A stretch of 64,000 nt of DNA, from positions 1 to 64,000 of the forward strand of contig DBTQ01000034.1 in the NCBI GenBank assembly GCA_002307135.1, in the 5' to 3' direction. Shown here in pieces: positions 43,361-53,362 of the stretch (position 1 is its first letter; the number at the start of each line of letters is the position of its first letter). The translations under genes and the position numbers were made by a program. This stretch comes from Bacteroidetes bacterium UBA1312. GTDB lineage: Bacteria; Bacteroidota; Bacteroidia; Chitinophagales; Chitinophagaceae. The notes below the pieces were generated by a model. The model ran no database searches, had not been told where the DNA came from, and saw only the letters and a list, made by a program, of their open reading frames with translations.

Positions 43361-44107
43361 ATGAATAAAAATAAATTTCTCATCGGACTGTTCACAGTTT
43401 TGTGCAGTACTGCACTATTCTCTTGCAAAAAAGAAACTGTGGTTAATACCGACGGATCAAATCTTTATCAGCCTTATTTACAACTTCAAATAGGTAAATA
43501 TATCACCTACTCTGTTGACTCCTCAATATGGAATGATGCATTGTGTATCAAGTTTACCCCTCAATCTCAACAACGTTTTTTGATTAATGACACTTTTCGT
43601 GACAATCAAAAAAGGCTTTCTTATGTTGTAAATGTACTCTCTCGCAAAAATGATACCGCTCAATGGTATTCCAATGATGTTATTTATATTACTCCGGCAG
43701 CAGACCATTTTGAATATGTAGAGAAAAATATTCGCTTTATGCGTTTGGCCAACCCGGTAAAATCGGGAGCTACTTGGGCAGGTAATAGCTTAATGCCAAG
43801 TGATGATAAAGATTATGCGTATTTACAAAACTGGAATTATACTTATCAAAACGTACTTCAGCCGTATGATAATGGAAAAATGAAGTTTGACAATACAATT
43901 ACGGTATCTGAAACGAACCAAGTGCTCAATAATCCTGAAACAGCGCCAAACGACTATGCATATTTGCTACAATCAAAATCTGTTTATGCATACGGCGTTG
44001 GAATGGTATATCACGAATATACTTACTGGACGTATGAGCCTAACCCCTCAGGTATCGGCTGTCGCAAAGGTGTAGGCGTAATTATGCGTGCAATAGACCA
44101 CAACTAG
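43361..44107 (+). CDS. Hypothetical lipoprotein
   Basis: From ATG 43361 the protein has 248 residues with a lipoprotein signal (lipobox LFSC, then KKE). The mature part is beta-rich with LQIGKYITYSVDSSIWND, RLSYVVNVLSRK and VYHEYTYWTYEPN. It resembles a group of Bacteroidota lipoproteins of unknown function. The longer TTG start at 43349 adds only four residues. The subtilase gene follows after 95 bases on the same strand. Confidence 0.7.
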   Translation: MNKNKFLIGLFTVLCSTALFSCKKETVVNTDGSNLYQPYLQLQIGKYITYSVDSSIWNDALCIKFTPQSQQRFLINDTFRDNQKRLSYVVNVLSRKNDTAQWYSNDVIYITPAADHFEYVEKNIRFMRLANPVKSGATWAGNSLMPSDDKDYAYLQNWNYTYQNVLQPYDNGKMKFDNTITVSETNQVLNNPETAPNDYAYLLQSKSVYAYGVGMVYHEYTYWTYEPNPSGIGCRKGVGVIMRAIDHN

Positions 44108-44202
44108 TTTAAATCATTAAAAATAGCGGCTCTTACGTTCATTTTCGGATTTATGGTTGAGGTATATTATTACTATAAAATACTTTGAAAAACCATTAAT
44201 CG

Positions 44203-45897
44203 ATGAATTGTGGCAATACGAAAATAAGTTTGTGCCTGCTGGCAATTTTACTATTAAGCACAAAACTCAAAGCGCAAAATCAATACGCCTATCGCATTTC
44301 ATTTACTGATAAAAATGGAGTGATCGCTGATATTCATACCCCCTCCACTTTCCTTTCTGCAAAAGCATTAAACCGCCGCAGTGCACAACATCTAAGCATT
44401 GACAGTACTGATTTACCTATACCGCAGATTTACATAGACAGTGTTTTGAAACTATCTTCGGGAAAACTTCATGTAAAATCTCACTGGCTGAATCAATGTG
44501 TTATATTGGTCAATGATACCAGTAATATAAAGTATGTACGCAGCAAGCCCTTTGTAAAAGGCATCAATTATGTAGCTGGATTTACAGCTCCATTGCATAT
44601 AATGGCTAGAGTACAAGATGAACACTCGAGTATTCCAATAAATAGAAATAGGAGCTTATTGAAAACCACTGGTGGTGTAGGGTATTATGGTGATGCCTAT
44701 GATCAAATTTCTTTAGCCAACGGCCAATATCTACACGACAAGGGCTACAGAGGTGCGGGTAAAACAATTGCGGTGCTCGATGCAGGATTCAACACAACTA
44801 ATACATTAGCCGGCTACGATAGCTTGCGCATTTCAGGAAGGATAGTGGACACTTACAATTTCAAATTAGACACAAGCGATGTATATGGTTACTCTGATCA
44901 CGGTACTGAGGTTCTATCTACTATGGCAGGTATTATCACTGGCCAATATGTAGGAACTGCTCCAGATGCTTCTTATGCCTTGTATATTACAGAAGACGCC
45001 CTTTCGGAACAGCCTTATGAAATGGACAATCTGGTGGCAGCCATGGAGCGGGCAGATAGTATAGGAGTTGATATCATTTCGATTTCACTCGGGTACAATA
45101 CATTTGATGGCGGCATAGGTGATCTTAGCTATTCAGACCTTGATGGCAAATCAACAATTGCTGCAATGGGCGTTAATGTTGCTACCTCAAAAGGTATCTT
45201 AGTCGTCTCATCCGCTGGAAATGAAGGAGGGGGCACTTGGGACAAAATACTTACTCCCGGCGATGCAGACAGTGCGTTGACTATTGGTTCTGTTGACATT
45301 TCTAAAACACATGTTGTATCTAGTGGAAATGGCCCAAATGCAGCGGGACAAATAAAACCTGATGTTTGTATGCTTGGTGCACCATCGATGGTATTCAATA
45401 CATCTGGCACTATATCTGCAATTGGCGGCACCTCATTAGCCACACCTGAACTGGCAGGTCTTGCAGCCTGCCTTTGGGAAGCTAAGCCCAGCGCTACTCC
45501 TTACGAAATACGAAATGCCATTCGTAAAAGTGCTGACCATGCAGCCAGCCCTGACAATCATATCGGCTACGGTGTACCTGACTTTGGCATTGCTACCCAA
45601 TCACTATCTTATTTGGATCCACCCATTCTAGTCAGTGCAATTCCTGTAGTTTACCCCAATCCTTTTTTTGATAAAATAGCCTTGAGTATTTATGCCTTGA
45701 GTTCCGCTCAAATGGACTGGAACATCACTGACCTGCAAGGCAAATCTGTACTATCAGGGAAAGTAAATATGATGAATGGAACGAATAATCTATTTGAAAT
45801 TAGTATCCCTGACAAATTTCCTTCCGGCATGTACTTTTTGCATATTGTAACTCCGGAATATAACAACTCGTGGAAGCTTGTTCATCAGCATAAATAA
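44203..45897 (+). CDS. Secreted S8 serine protease with T9SS sorting domain
   Basis: The signal peptide (about residues 1-24, ending KLKAQ) is followed by a prodomain-like region with NRRSAQHLSIDSTDLP. The subtilase triad is Asp193 (VLDAGF), His233 (YSDHGTEV) and Ser411 (GGTSLATPE). It has a normal catalytic spacing, unlike the longer subtilase at 17641. The last 80 residues (PVVYPNPFFDKIALSI onward) form a T9SS sorting domain. It is a probable surface or secreted protease. ATG start. Confidence 0.9.
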   Translation: MNCGNTKISLCLLAILLLSTKLKAQNQYAYRISFTDKNGVIADIHTPSTFLSAKALNRRSAQHLSIDSTDLPIPQIYIDSVLKLSSGKLHVKSHWLNQCVILVNDTSNIKYVRSKPFVKGINYVAGFTAPLHIMARVQDEHSSIPINRNRSLLKTTGGVGYYGDAYDQISLANGQYLHDKGYRGAGKTIAVLDAGFNTTNTLAGYDSLRISGRIVDTYNFKLDTSDVYGYSDHGTEVLSTMAGIITGQYVGTAPDASYALYITEDALSEQPYEMDNLVAAMERADSIGVDIISISLGYNTFDGGIGDLSYSDLDGKSTIAAMGVNVATSKGILVVSSAGNEGGGTWDKILTPGDADSALTIGSVDISKTHVVSSGNGPNAAGQIKPDVCMLGAPSMVFNTSGTISAIGGTSLATPELAGLAACLWEAKPSATPYEIRNAIRKSADHAASPDNHIGYGVPDFGIATQSLSYLDPPILVSAIPVVYPNPFFDKIALSIYALSSAQMDWNITDLQGKSVLSGKVNMMNGTNNLFEISIPDKFPSGMYFLHIVTPEYNNSWKLVHQHK

Positions 45898-45971
45898 TGC
45901 TAGCATTAAAGCTGCTTATTTTTAAAACATCTTTACTGCTCTGCTGAAGGTTTTATATTTTGCTATTTATT

Positions 45972-46006
45972 TTTGCAATAATATAGCAAGATACTTTTTA
46001 CTTTTG
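45972..46006 (+). promoter_or_regulatory. Promoter of hisS
   Basis: TTTG (45972-45975) and TACTTTTG (45999-46006) form a consensus -33/-7 pair with 23-base spacing. The ATG at 46016 is nine bases after the -7 element, so the in-frame upstream TTG at 46004 would lie inside it. Confidence 0.6.
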
Positions 46007-46015
46007 AACAATATT

Positions 46016-47401
46016 ATGTCAAAACCATCCATACCACAAGGCACTCGCGACTTAACACCTGAAGTAGTCCGTAAACGTCAGTATATCTTGAATTTGCTAC
46101 GCCATATTTTTGAAACATGCGGCTTTCAACCTATCGAAACTCCTAGCATGGAGAACCTCAATACACTCATGGGTAAATATGGTGAAGAAGGCGACCGGTT
46201 GATTTTTAAAATACTCAATAACGGACTCAATGATGCCAGTAAGCACGAAAAAACCAGAACAGCTTTAGAAAATGTATTGCAGGGCAAAAATGACGTGAAC
46301 CTTACTGAGCGTGCATTACGTTACGATCTTACAATTCCATTTGCGCGTTATGTAGTGATGCATCAACATGAATTGATCTTCCCATTCAGACGCTACCAAA
46401 TGCAACCGGTGTGGCGTGCCGATCGACCTCAAAAAGGCCGTTATAGAGAATTTTGGCAATGCGACTGTGATATAGTAGGCACTAATTCTCTAATCAACGA
46501 AGCCGAGCTGTTGTACATTTATCGGGAAGCTTTTTATCAGTTAAAAATACCTAACATCCTTGTACGCGTCAACAGCAGAAAAATATTATCCGGGATAGCT
46601 GAATACTGCTCTGCACAAGACAAATTAACCGATATAACTATTGCTATTGATAAACTTGACAAGGTGGGTAAAGATGGCGTGATAAAAGAATTAAACGAGC
46701 GAGGATTGAATGATACGCAAGTCGGTGATATTATTAGATTGATCAATATCGAAACCAATCACCTTGATCATTTAGAAAAAGAATTTACCGCTAAGAATAT
46801 TACCATCGGAATAGAAGGCATCCGTGAACTGCGTGATACGCTCGCTTTTCACGAAGAATTAAAAAATAACAGCTGGAATAATTCTGAAATAAAAATTGAT
46901 TTCACGTTGGCTCGCGGACTGAGTTATTATACGGGCGTTATTGTAGAAGTAAATTGTATTGATCCTGCTGTACAAATGGGTAGCATAGGTGGCGGTGGGC
47001 GCTATGATGACCTTACTGGGCTTTTTGGATTGAAAAACCTGTCAGGTGTCGGCGTTTCTTTTGGTATAGATCGGATATATGATGTGATGGAGCAATTACA
47101 ACTTTTCCCGCAAGATGTTTCTATAGGAACCAAAGCAATTATCATCAATACCGGTGCTGCCAACGAAATTTATGCATTACAGGTTTTGAAACAATTGCGC
47201 GAGCAAGGTATTGCTACCGAATTATTTCCTGAAGCATTGAAATTTGACAAACAAATGAAATATGCTTTCAACAGAGGTATTCCATATGTCATCATTATTG
47301 AAGACGAAGAACGTAATCAGCAAAACGTTCGCGTTAAAGATTTCAATTCAGGAAAACAAAGTGCTATGAGTATTGAAGCACTGATCAGTACTTTGCTGTA
47401 A
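46016..47401 (+). CDS. hisS: Histidyl-tRNA synthetase
   Basis: This class II synthetase charges tRNA-His. From ATG 46016 it has 461 residues beginning MSKPSIPQGTRDL. Motif 2 region FPFRRYQMQPVWRADRPQKG and the HisA box ARGLSYYTGVIVEV are present. A class II fold is followed by the C-terminal anticodon-binding domain (about residues 370-461, AIIINTGAANEIYALQVLKQL). A strong promoter lies directly before the start. Confidence 0.97.
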   Translation: MSKPSIPQGTRDLTPEVVRKRQYILNLLRHIFETCGFQPIETPSMENLNTLMGKYGEEGDRLIFKILNNGLNDASKHEKTRTALENVLQGKNDVNLTERALRYDLTIPFARYVVMHQHELIFPFRRYQMQPVWRADRPQKGRYREFWQCDCDIVGTNSLINEAELLYIYREAFYQLKIPNILVRVNSRKILSGIAEYCSAQDKLTDITIAIDKLDKVGKDGVIKELNERGLNDTQVGDIIRLINIETNHLDHLEKEFTAKNITIGIEGIRELRDTLAFHEELKNNSWNNSEIKIDFTLARGLSYYTGVIVEVNCIDPAVQMGSIGGGGRYDDLTGLFGLKNLSGVGVSFGIDRIYDVMEQLQLFPQDVSIGTKAIIINTGAANEIYALQVLKQLREQGIATELFPEALKFDKQMKYAFNRGIPYVIIIEDEERNQQNVRVKDFNSGKQSAMSIEALISTLL

Positions 47402-47597
47402 TTATGTTTTTATGCAGGCAAAGGGCACGTACAATGACCATATGACAGTATGCTGGAAACATAAACAGTTCTCTTAATCAATACCATTTTACCAAGTTCT
47501 GCCCAAAGCTTTTTTATCTGTTTTGAATAATCGGATTAGGTTTCTTAATTTCGTGTCCTCAAGAGGTTCATATTATCTTTAAAATTTAAGGCTTTCC

Positions 47598-48815
47598 ATG
47601 ATTGAAATAAAAGTGCCTACCGTAGGCGAATCGATAAGTGAAGTAACGCTTGTAAAATGGTTGAAAACAGATGGTGCCTGGGTAGAGCGTGATGAATTGC
47701 TTTGCGAAATGGAATCTGAGAAGGCTACCTTCGAACTAAATGCAGAACAAGCCGGCATTTTACATATCGTTGCCAAAGAAGGAGATACAATCAACATTGG
47801 TGATATTGCTTGTAAAATCGATGAAACAGCGGATCGACCTGAAGGTGCGACAGTAGCTCCGAAAGAAGAAAAATCTACTCCTGCAACAGCTAACGCCTCT
47901 ACGACTCCAAAAGCGGAAGCAATAGCTGCTGATGTAAAAGCAACTCCAGTTGCTCAGGCCATAATGGCGGATAAAAATGTGAAACCTAATGAAGTAAAAG
48001 GTAGTGGCATATCCGGAAGAATACTGAAACATGATGTACTGGAAGCATTAGCGCGTCCAAGCATTGTTGGTGGTGCTACAGAAATGAGCCGTACTGATCG
48101 CCCGGAAAAAATGAGTAACCTGCGTAAAACTATTTCACGTAGATTGGTGGAAGCTAAGAATACAACTGCGATGCTCACCACATTCAATGAAGTGGATATG
48201 ACACGTATCATGGATATTCGCAAACTCTATAAAGATGGATTTAAAGAAACACATGGCGTAAACCTTGGTTTCATGTCTTTCTTTACAAAAGCCTGTACTA
48301 CTGCACTCCAAGAATGGCCTGCGGTAAATGCATATATTGATGGTGATCAGATTATCTATCACGAATATTGTGACATTTCAATAGCAGTATCTGCACCCAA
48401 AGGCTTAGTGGTTCCTGTTATCCGCAATGCAGAAAGCATGAGTATGGCAGAAATAGAAATGAAAGTTGTAGAGCTTGCCAAAAAAGCACGCGACAGCAAA
48501 CTCAGTATGGAAGAAATGACTGGTGGAACTTTCACTATTACTAATGGTGGCGTATTTGGTTCATTGATGTCAACACCTATCATCAATATTCCCCAAGCCG
48601 CAATATTGGGTATGCATAAAATCCAAGACCGTGCAATGGTTATCAATGGTAAAATTGAGGTTCGACCTATGATGTATTTAGCACTAAGCTATGACCACCG
48701 TATTATTGATGGTCGTGAGTCTGTAGGATTCTTAGTTCGCGTAAAAGAATTGTTAGAAAATCCAGAGTTATTGCTCATTGGCAAAGATCCCGTTAAAGGA
48801 TTGCTCGGCATATAA
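47598..48815 (+). CDS. odhB: Dihydrolipoyllysine succinyltransferase, E2 of 2-oxoglutarate dehydrogenase
   Basis: This E2 core transfers the succinyl group from lipoyl-lysine to CoA in the citric acid cycle. The 405-residue protein has a lipoyl domain (residues 1-75; VPTVGESISEV, lipoylated Lys in MESEKATFEL), an Ala/Thr/Pro linker, a peripheral E1/E3-binding domain (about residues 115-155, VKGSGISGRILKHDVL) and the catalytic domain with SYDHRIIDGRESVGFL near the end. The PTVGESISE start and active-site context indicate the succinyl rather than acetyl type. The E1 gene is not adjacent. A terminator follows. Confidence 0.96.
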   Translation: MIEIKVPTVGESISEVTLVKWLKTDGAWVERDELLCEMESEKATFELNAEQAGILHIVAKEGDTINIGDIACKIDETADRPEGATVAPKEEKSTPATANASTTPKAEAIAADVKATPVAQAIMADKNVKPNEVKGSGISGRILKHDVLEALARPSIVGGATEMSRTDRPEKMSNLRKTISRRLVEAKNTTAMLTTFNEVDMTRIMDIRKLYKDGFKETHGVNLGFMSFFTKACTTALQEWPAVNAYIDGDQIIYHEYCDISIAVSAPKGLVVPVIRNAESMSMAEIEMKVVELAKKARDSKLSMEEMTGGTFTITNGGVFGSLMSTPIINIPQAAILGMHKIQDRAMVINGKIEVRPMMYLALSYDHRIIDGRESVGFLVRVKELLENPELLLIGKDPVKGLLGI

Positions 48816-48835
48816 TAATAAAAGAATTAAATAAG

Positions 48836-48869
48836 GAAACGCAATAGCATACCGCTATTGCGTTTTTTA
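48836..48869 (+). terminator. Rho-independent terminator of odhB
   Basis: AAACGCAATAG pairs with CTATTGCGTTT across a seven-base loop, followed by TTTTTT. Confidence 0.88.
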
Positions 48870-49008
48870 ACGCTTGTACAATGCTTTATCCATAGAATAC
48901 ACCGTAAAATTCCATTCAATTAACGGGAATTATTTCAAAATAAAACACTGTACCTAAACCATACTTCAACTAATTGTTGCAATTTGCAACCTCTTTTCAA
49001 AAAATCTT

Positions 49009-49587
49009 ATGAACAATAAACTAGAACATTTACAACAGATAATCAGCAATCGACGTAATATAAAGCCCGAGCAAATGAATGGCAATAAAATCGAAGATTC
49101 AGTTATCGAGCAGCTGGTTCAACTGGCTGATTGGGCACCAACACATGGACGTACAGAACCTTGGCGCTTTTATATCTATAACAATGCGAGCATGTTTTGC
49201 CAGCAACATGCAGCACTTTATAAATCCGCTAATATAGAGGAAAATTTCAACGAATCAAGCCATCAAAAACTCTTACAGATGGGCGACAAAGCGTCGCATG
49301 TAATAATTGCTGCGATGCGTCGTGGTGATTTACCTAAAATACCTGAATTGGAAGAGACTGCTGCCACGTCGGCCGCGATACAAAATCTTTTGCTTGGAGC
49401 AGAGGCTTATGGCCTCGCCGCATATTGGGGTTCGGGAGGAATGGTATATAAACCAGAAATGAAAACTTTCCTTGGGCTTCGTGATGTAGATATTGTGTTG
49501 GGTGCGCTTTACCTCGGTTATACTGACGAACCAGCGAAAGAAGGAGTGCGAAAAACTGCACTCAGCGAAAAGATGATATGGATGTAA
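49009..49587 (+). CDS. Nitroreductase family FMN oxidoreductase
   Basis: The 192-residue flavoprotein uses NAD(P)H to reduce nitro compounds, quinones or other substrates. The nitroreductase fold is shown by RRNIKPEQM at the FMN-binding N-terminus, ADWAPTHGRTEPWRFYI near residue 45, and SAAIQNLLLGAEAYGLAAYWGSGG near residue 125. The substrate is not predictable. ATG start; it is a single gene convergent with the deacetylase gene. Confidence 0.9.
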   Translation: MNNKLEHLQQIISNRRNIKPEQMNGNKIEDSVIEQLVQLADWAPTHGRTEPWRFYIYNNASMFCQQHAALYKSANIEENFNESSHQKLLQMGDKASHVIIAAMRRGDLPKIPELEETAATSAAIQNLLLGAEAYGLAAYWGSGGMVYKPEMKTFLGLRDVDIVLGALYLGYTDEPAKEGVRKTALSEKMIWM

Positions 49588-49593
49588 TCGGGA

Positions 49594-50889
49594 TTACATG
49601 GATTGAAGAAACAAGGTATATTTTTCCTGCCAACCTTCCCAATCTTTATCTGTACCTAAAGAAAAATTGTGGAACACGGTAATAAGTGTTCCATTTATTT
49701 TTTGTAGCCGCTGTTGCATTGCTGTTAATCGATCAAAAGCCTCAACAGCGTTCAATTTCAACTCGTAATGCGCAGTTGCGTCCATAAAGCAAAAAGGGAT
49801 AACAGTTAATTCTGTTGCCGTTTCATGGAGCAAATCATACCACGAATAACGATGGCTTGTTCCTGCCCTAAAACCCAAATGTGTAGCATAACCCATACTA
49901 TAATCAAGCTCAATACCCAACTCTATTAATTGCCGATAAGTATCTGGTAAATGAAGTTTAATATAATGTTGACGTGCATGAATTATTTGCTTGCCGATAA
50001 TTTCTTCTAGGACAATTTTCTCTTGATGCGCTTTTACAATATTCGCTTCAGTGTAATAGGAAGGGTGAATGCCAATCATATTTGCAGCAGACAGTTGCGC
50101 TATCAATGCTCGCATATCTTCCTGAAAAGGTGTAATATTTTTATCAAAATCAGTTGCATCCAAAGATGCCAGTATAAAATAAATTGGATGTAGTTGATTT
50201 TGTTGATGTATTAGCTCCAAAAATCCAAAACTATCAAATGGGTCTTTCTTATGCCCGCTCAACACAGATGTCCGTTCCTTTACAAGCGCAATTTTATTTC
50301 GAAAAAAATCTCTGCAATAACCGCCAATATTGCGTATCCATCCTTTATGCAAATAGGACCAAGCAATATCAATGTCGTAGGTGGGTAGAAATGCAAATAC
50401 ATTCTGTTTCGTTACAACACCTTTTTCACAGAGCAATTTTCGAAAATGAAAAACCCACTCATCTACTACTGGCTGCTCAAGACAATTATTTTTATACAGA
50501 ATACTTTCTGTTGCTGGATAGCGGTTGTGTTTATCCGGATTAAATGGCAGGTATTCCTCATAGCGGCTAAGCAAGTAAAAGATCGCGGAAAAAATATCAA
50601 ATGGTATGGTGTCGTTTTGCTCTGTGGATGCAAACAATGTGGGTGTATTATTCCAGCTACCGATATTTATATTTTGTGACTCAATGTTGTTATCAAATAA
50701 TAATCCTGCATTGGGTATTCTAAATGTATTTTTCGAATCGTCTCCATAATGGATAACGACTTGAAATGATGTATCGACGGGAAATTTTGTAAATATTTCG
50801 TATTCAATTTGCAATTGTTTCCCAAATAGCCAATCTAAAACATAAGACAAGCGCGAACTAATATTTGGAACAACAATGGCTATAGACAT
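49594..50889 (-). CDS. Polysaccharide deacetylase family protein
   Basis: From ATG 50889 the protein has 431 residues (the longer frame to 50934 would overlap the upstream gene). The N-terminal 170 residues form a DUF7033-like domain with FSAIFYLLSRYEEYLPFNPDKHNRYP. The second half is a NodB-like fold: FLPTYDIDIAW (aspartate pair of the metal site), HPSYYTE and DYSMGYATHLGFRAGTSHRYSWYDL. This architecture is common in Bacteroidota exopolysaccharide loci. It is 14 bases downstream of the FemAB-like gene, so they form an operon. The substrate is unknown. Confidence 0.85.
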   Translation of the reverse strand: MSIAIVVPNISSRLSYVLDWLFGKQLQIEYEIFTKFPVDTSFQVVIHYGDDSKNTFRIPNAGLLFDNNIESQNINIGSWNNTPTLFASTEQNDTIPFDIFSAIFYLLSRYEEYLPFNPDKHNRYPATESILYKNNCLEQPVVDEWVFHFRKLLCEKGVVTKQNVFAFLPTYDIDIAWSYLHKGWIRNIGGYCRDFFRNKIALVKERTSVLSGHKKDPFDSFGFLELIHQQNQLHPIYFILASLDATDFDKNITPFQEDMRALIAQLSAANMIGIHPSYYTEANIVKAHQEKIVLEEIIGKQIIHARQHYIKLHLPDTYRQLIELGIELDYSMGYATHLGFRAGTSHRYSWYDLLHETATELTVIPFCFMDATAHYELKLNAVEAFDRLTAMQQRLQKINGTLITVFHNFSLGTDKDWEGWQEKYTLFLQSM

Positions 50890-50903
50890 GCGTATTTTTC
50901 GGT

Positions 50904-51848
50904 TTATCCCAACAATGTTTTTTTCAATTGCCACAGTTTAGAACGATTGTGTTCAAATGCTAAGAAATTCGCTCTATCGCCACCAAACTTTCTAAAAAAT
51001 GGTTCAATACCTGCATTAATACTCCCTTCGAAATCAAACACTTGGAGTCCCATCTTTTTTGCTTCAACAATAGCATGCCAGGTGAGCAAACTAATAGCAG
51101 CGTGGTGGGTATTCTCTTCTGAAAATGCACTCAATAATTGATACATGTTTGAGTGGTCATAAACGACCCAAAGTGCCCCAACAAGTGTACCATTCTTTTC
51201 TGTGATCGCCCAAAATTTAGATGCCTTATTTTCAGCAGCGGCTTGCATCAGTTGTTCCAAAAATGGTTTTGAATAAAGGTACTTATCTTTCTTTTTTTCA
51301 AAAGTCTTGCGATGCAATTCGAAAAATTGGTTTGCATAATATTCGCCTGACACTATCATCAATTCTTCGTCACCATTCCGGATATATCTTCTCCGGCGTT
51401 TTTGCATTTTTTCTAATAAAACTGCCTCTGTTTGGTGCAAATCTATTTGATAGGTAATTCGATTGGTATTACTAAAGCCTTTGTGCAAAAAAGGTAAAAA
51501 ATTATTAAACCCCGGAAGACTGTGAAACTGAAAATAATGGTAACTTGGTAATTGCACTAACAAAGTATTTATTGTTTCCTCTTCCCAATCCAAACGTTGT
51601 AATCCTTCTTTTATTTCTTTAGGTGGAAAGAAAACAGGCCCCAAATAGGGTGTCAGAATTGGATTTCTCAATAATTTAAAACCCCACTTTTGTTCTACCT
51701 GGTAAGGTAGTACTGCTTCAATATTTCCTTGAATATCTTTTACCAAAGCCACATTCCAAGAACCGTCACATACCATATCTAACCACCATGGTTGAAAAAA
51801 CAACGGTAGTTTTTCAGTAATTGTTTGGTACAGTTCTTTATTAGTCAA
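50904..51848 (-). CDS. FemAB-like acetyl/aminoacyl transferase
   Basis: The 314-residue cytoplasmic protein has two tandem GNAT-like folds of the FemAB/BioF2 type. It contains PWWLDMVC and RNPILTPYLGPVFFP at the N-terminus, KRRRYIRNGDEELMIV near residue 150 and the C-terminal VFDFEGSINAGIEPFFRKFGG, which is the family signature. Relatives aminoacylate peptidoglycan or act in polysaccharide modification. The start is TTG at 51848. It precedes the deacetylase gene on the same strand with a short gap. Confidence 0.82.
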   Translation of the reverse strand: MTNKELYQTITEKLPLFFQPWWLDMVCDGSWNVALVKDIQGNIEAVLPYQVEQKWGFKLLRNPILTPYLGPVFFPPKEIKEGLQRLDWEEETINTLLVQLPSYHYFQFHSLPGFNNFLPFLHKGFSNTNRITYQIDLHQTEAVLLEKMQKRRRRYIRNGDEELMIVSGEYYANQFFELHRKTFEKKKDKYLYSKPFLEQLMQAAAENKASKFWAITEKNGTLVGALWVVYDHSNMYQLLSAFSEENTHHAAISLLTWHAIVEAKKMGLQVFDFEGSINAGIEPFFRKFGGDRANFLAFEHNRSKLWQLKKTLLG

Positions 51849-51882
51849 AATAGTGCTGAATGCTTAAATGTGATCTTGTAGT

Positions 51883-53274
51883 TTAATCTTTTGTTGACTG
51901 ATGTTGATATTGCTTATACATCTGTTGAAATGTTTGTGCCGGGAATTTAATTTCATTACGTCTGTTTGCCCAAGCTTTGCTAAATATGCTGTGAAACACT
52001 TTATTCTTCATGCCTGTACTGGCCATAGCAATCAATTTTCTGCTCATCATACTTTGTCGCCATACTTTCCAAGCCATGTTTTCCGAAAAACCATTCAGAC
52101 CCTCTTTGACTGCAAGTTGTCTGTTCACCAATAGCATATTATGGATGTTAATTTTCAGTGGGCAAACTTCTGTACAATTGCCACAAAGTGAAGAGGCATA
52201 ACTCAAGTGCTTGAACTCCTCCATTCCTTTCATGTGTGGCGTTATGACTGCACCAATAGGACCACTATAAGTAGCTCCGTAAGCATGGCCGCCAATATTC
52301 TTATATACAGGGCAAGCATTGAGGCAAGAGCCACAACGAATACAATACATACTTTCCCGAACAGCGGGTTCAGCCAACAGGTTAGTACGACCATTGTCTA
52401 AAAATATGACATACATCTCCTCAGGTCCATCCGATTCGCCCATCTGCTTTGGGCCATTCAAAATGGTATTGTATGAAGTTACTTTTTGACCTGTACCAAA
52501 CGTAGAAAGTAGCGGCCAAAACAAATTAAGGTCTTTAATACAGGGCAATACTTTTTCAATGCCAACAATTGCAATGTGCACCTTTGGCAGAGCAGTCGTC
52601 AATCGAGCGTTACCTTCATTTTCTGTTACACAAATAGAGCCTGTATCTGCTATCCAAAAGTTGGCTCCTGTTATTCCAATTTGTGCAGTTTGATACTTAC
52701 TACGTAATTTTTCTCGCGCTATTAAGGTCAGTTCTGTAGGCGATAGATGTGGAGCCGTGCCCAGTTTTTCATGAAACACTCTAGCCACATCTTCTTTGCT
52801 TTTGTGCATAGCAGGTGTTACAATATGATAGGGGGCTTCGCCATCCAACTGTTGTATATATTCACCAAGATCTGTTTCTACAGATTCTATTCCGTTCTTT
52901 TCTAAAAAATCATTGAGGTGAATCTCTTCTGTCACCATAGATTTGGACTTTACAACCTGAGTTGTTTTTTGCTCTTTACAAATAGTCAATATTTGTGCGA
53001 GAGCTTCATCTGCATCGTTTGCCCAAAGTACTTTTCCACCACGAGCTATAAATTTCTTTTCAAAATTTTCAAGATGTGTATCTAAATGTTCTATTGCTTT
53101 CCATTTAATATTTTTAGCCTTTTTACGAGCCAACTCTAAATCAGCAAATTGCTCTTTGCCTTTTACTACAGCAGCATTGTACTTATCGATATTCCACGAA
53201 ATTTTTCGCTTATGTTCGAGATCGTGAGCTTTTACTTCACTTTTAGCAAGAAATGTAGATTGCAATTCATTCAT
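51883..53274 (-). CDS. lutB: LutB/LldF-family iron-sulfur protein
   Basis: LutB is a subunit of the LutABC L-lactate dehydrogenase. From ATG 53274 the protein has 463 residues. The N-terminal LUD domain (about residues 60-300) contains QIGITGANFWIADTGSICVTENEGN. The two 4Fe-4S motifs are CIRCGSCLNACPVY near residue 305 and CGNCTEVCPLKIN near residue 360. LutA and LutC genes are not adjacent here. The promoter element TATCTTTG sits immediately upstream. Confidence 0.88.
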   Translation of the reverse strand: MNELQSTFLAKSEVKAHDLEHKRKISWNIDKYNAAVVKGKEQFADLELARKKAKNIKWKAIEHLDTHLENFEKKFIARGGKVLWANDADEALAQILTICKEQKTTQVVKSKSMVTEEIHLNDFLEKNGIESVETDLGEYIQQLDGEAPYHIVTPAMHKSKEDVARVFHEKLGTAPHLSPTELTLIAREKLRSKYQTAQIGITGANFWIADTGSICVTENEGNARLTTALPKVHIAIVGIEKVLPCIKDLNLFWPLLSTFGTGQKVTSYNTILNGPKQMGESDGPEEMYVIFLDNGRTNLLAEPAVRESMYCIRCGSCLNACPVYKNIGGHAYGATYSGPIGAVITPHMKGMEEFKHLSYASSLCGNCTEVCPLKINIHNMLLVNRQLAVKEGLNGFSENMAWKVWRQSMMSRKLIAMASTGMKNKVFHSIFSKAWANRRNEIKFPAQTFQQMYKQYQHQSTKD

Positions 53275-53280
53275 ACCTAG

Positions 53281-53288
53281 CAAAGATA
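53281..53288 (-). promoter_or_regulatory. -7 element of the lutB promoter
   Basis: TATCTTTG on the minus strand fits TAnnTTTG. The ATG at 53274 lies six bases downstream, which predicts a leaderless or nearly leaderless mRNA and rules out the TTG at 53283. Confidence 0.5.
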
Positions 53289-53362
53289 AACAGGAAAATG
53301 CAGAATAGACCTAACAGATAATGACAAAGAACGCTATCATAAACTGAACTAATCCTTTCGTG

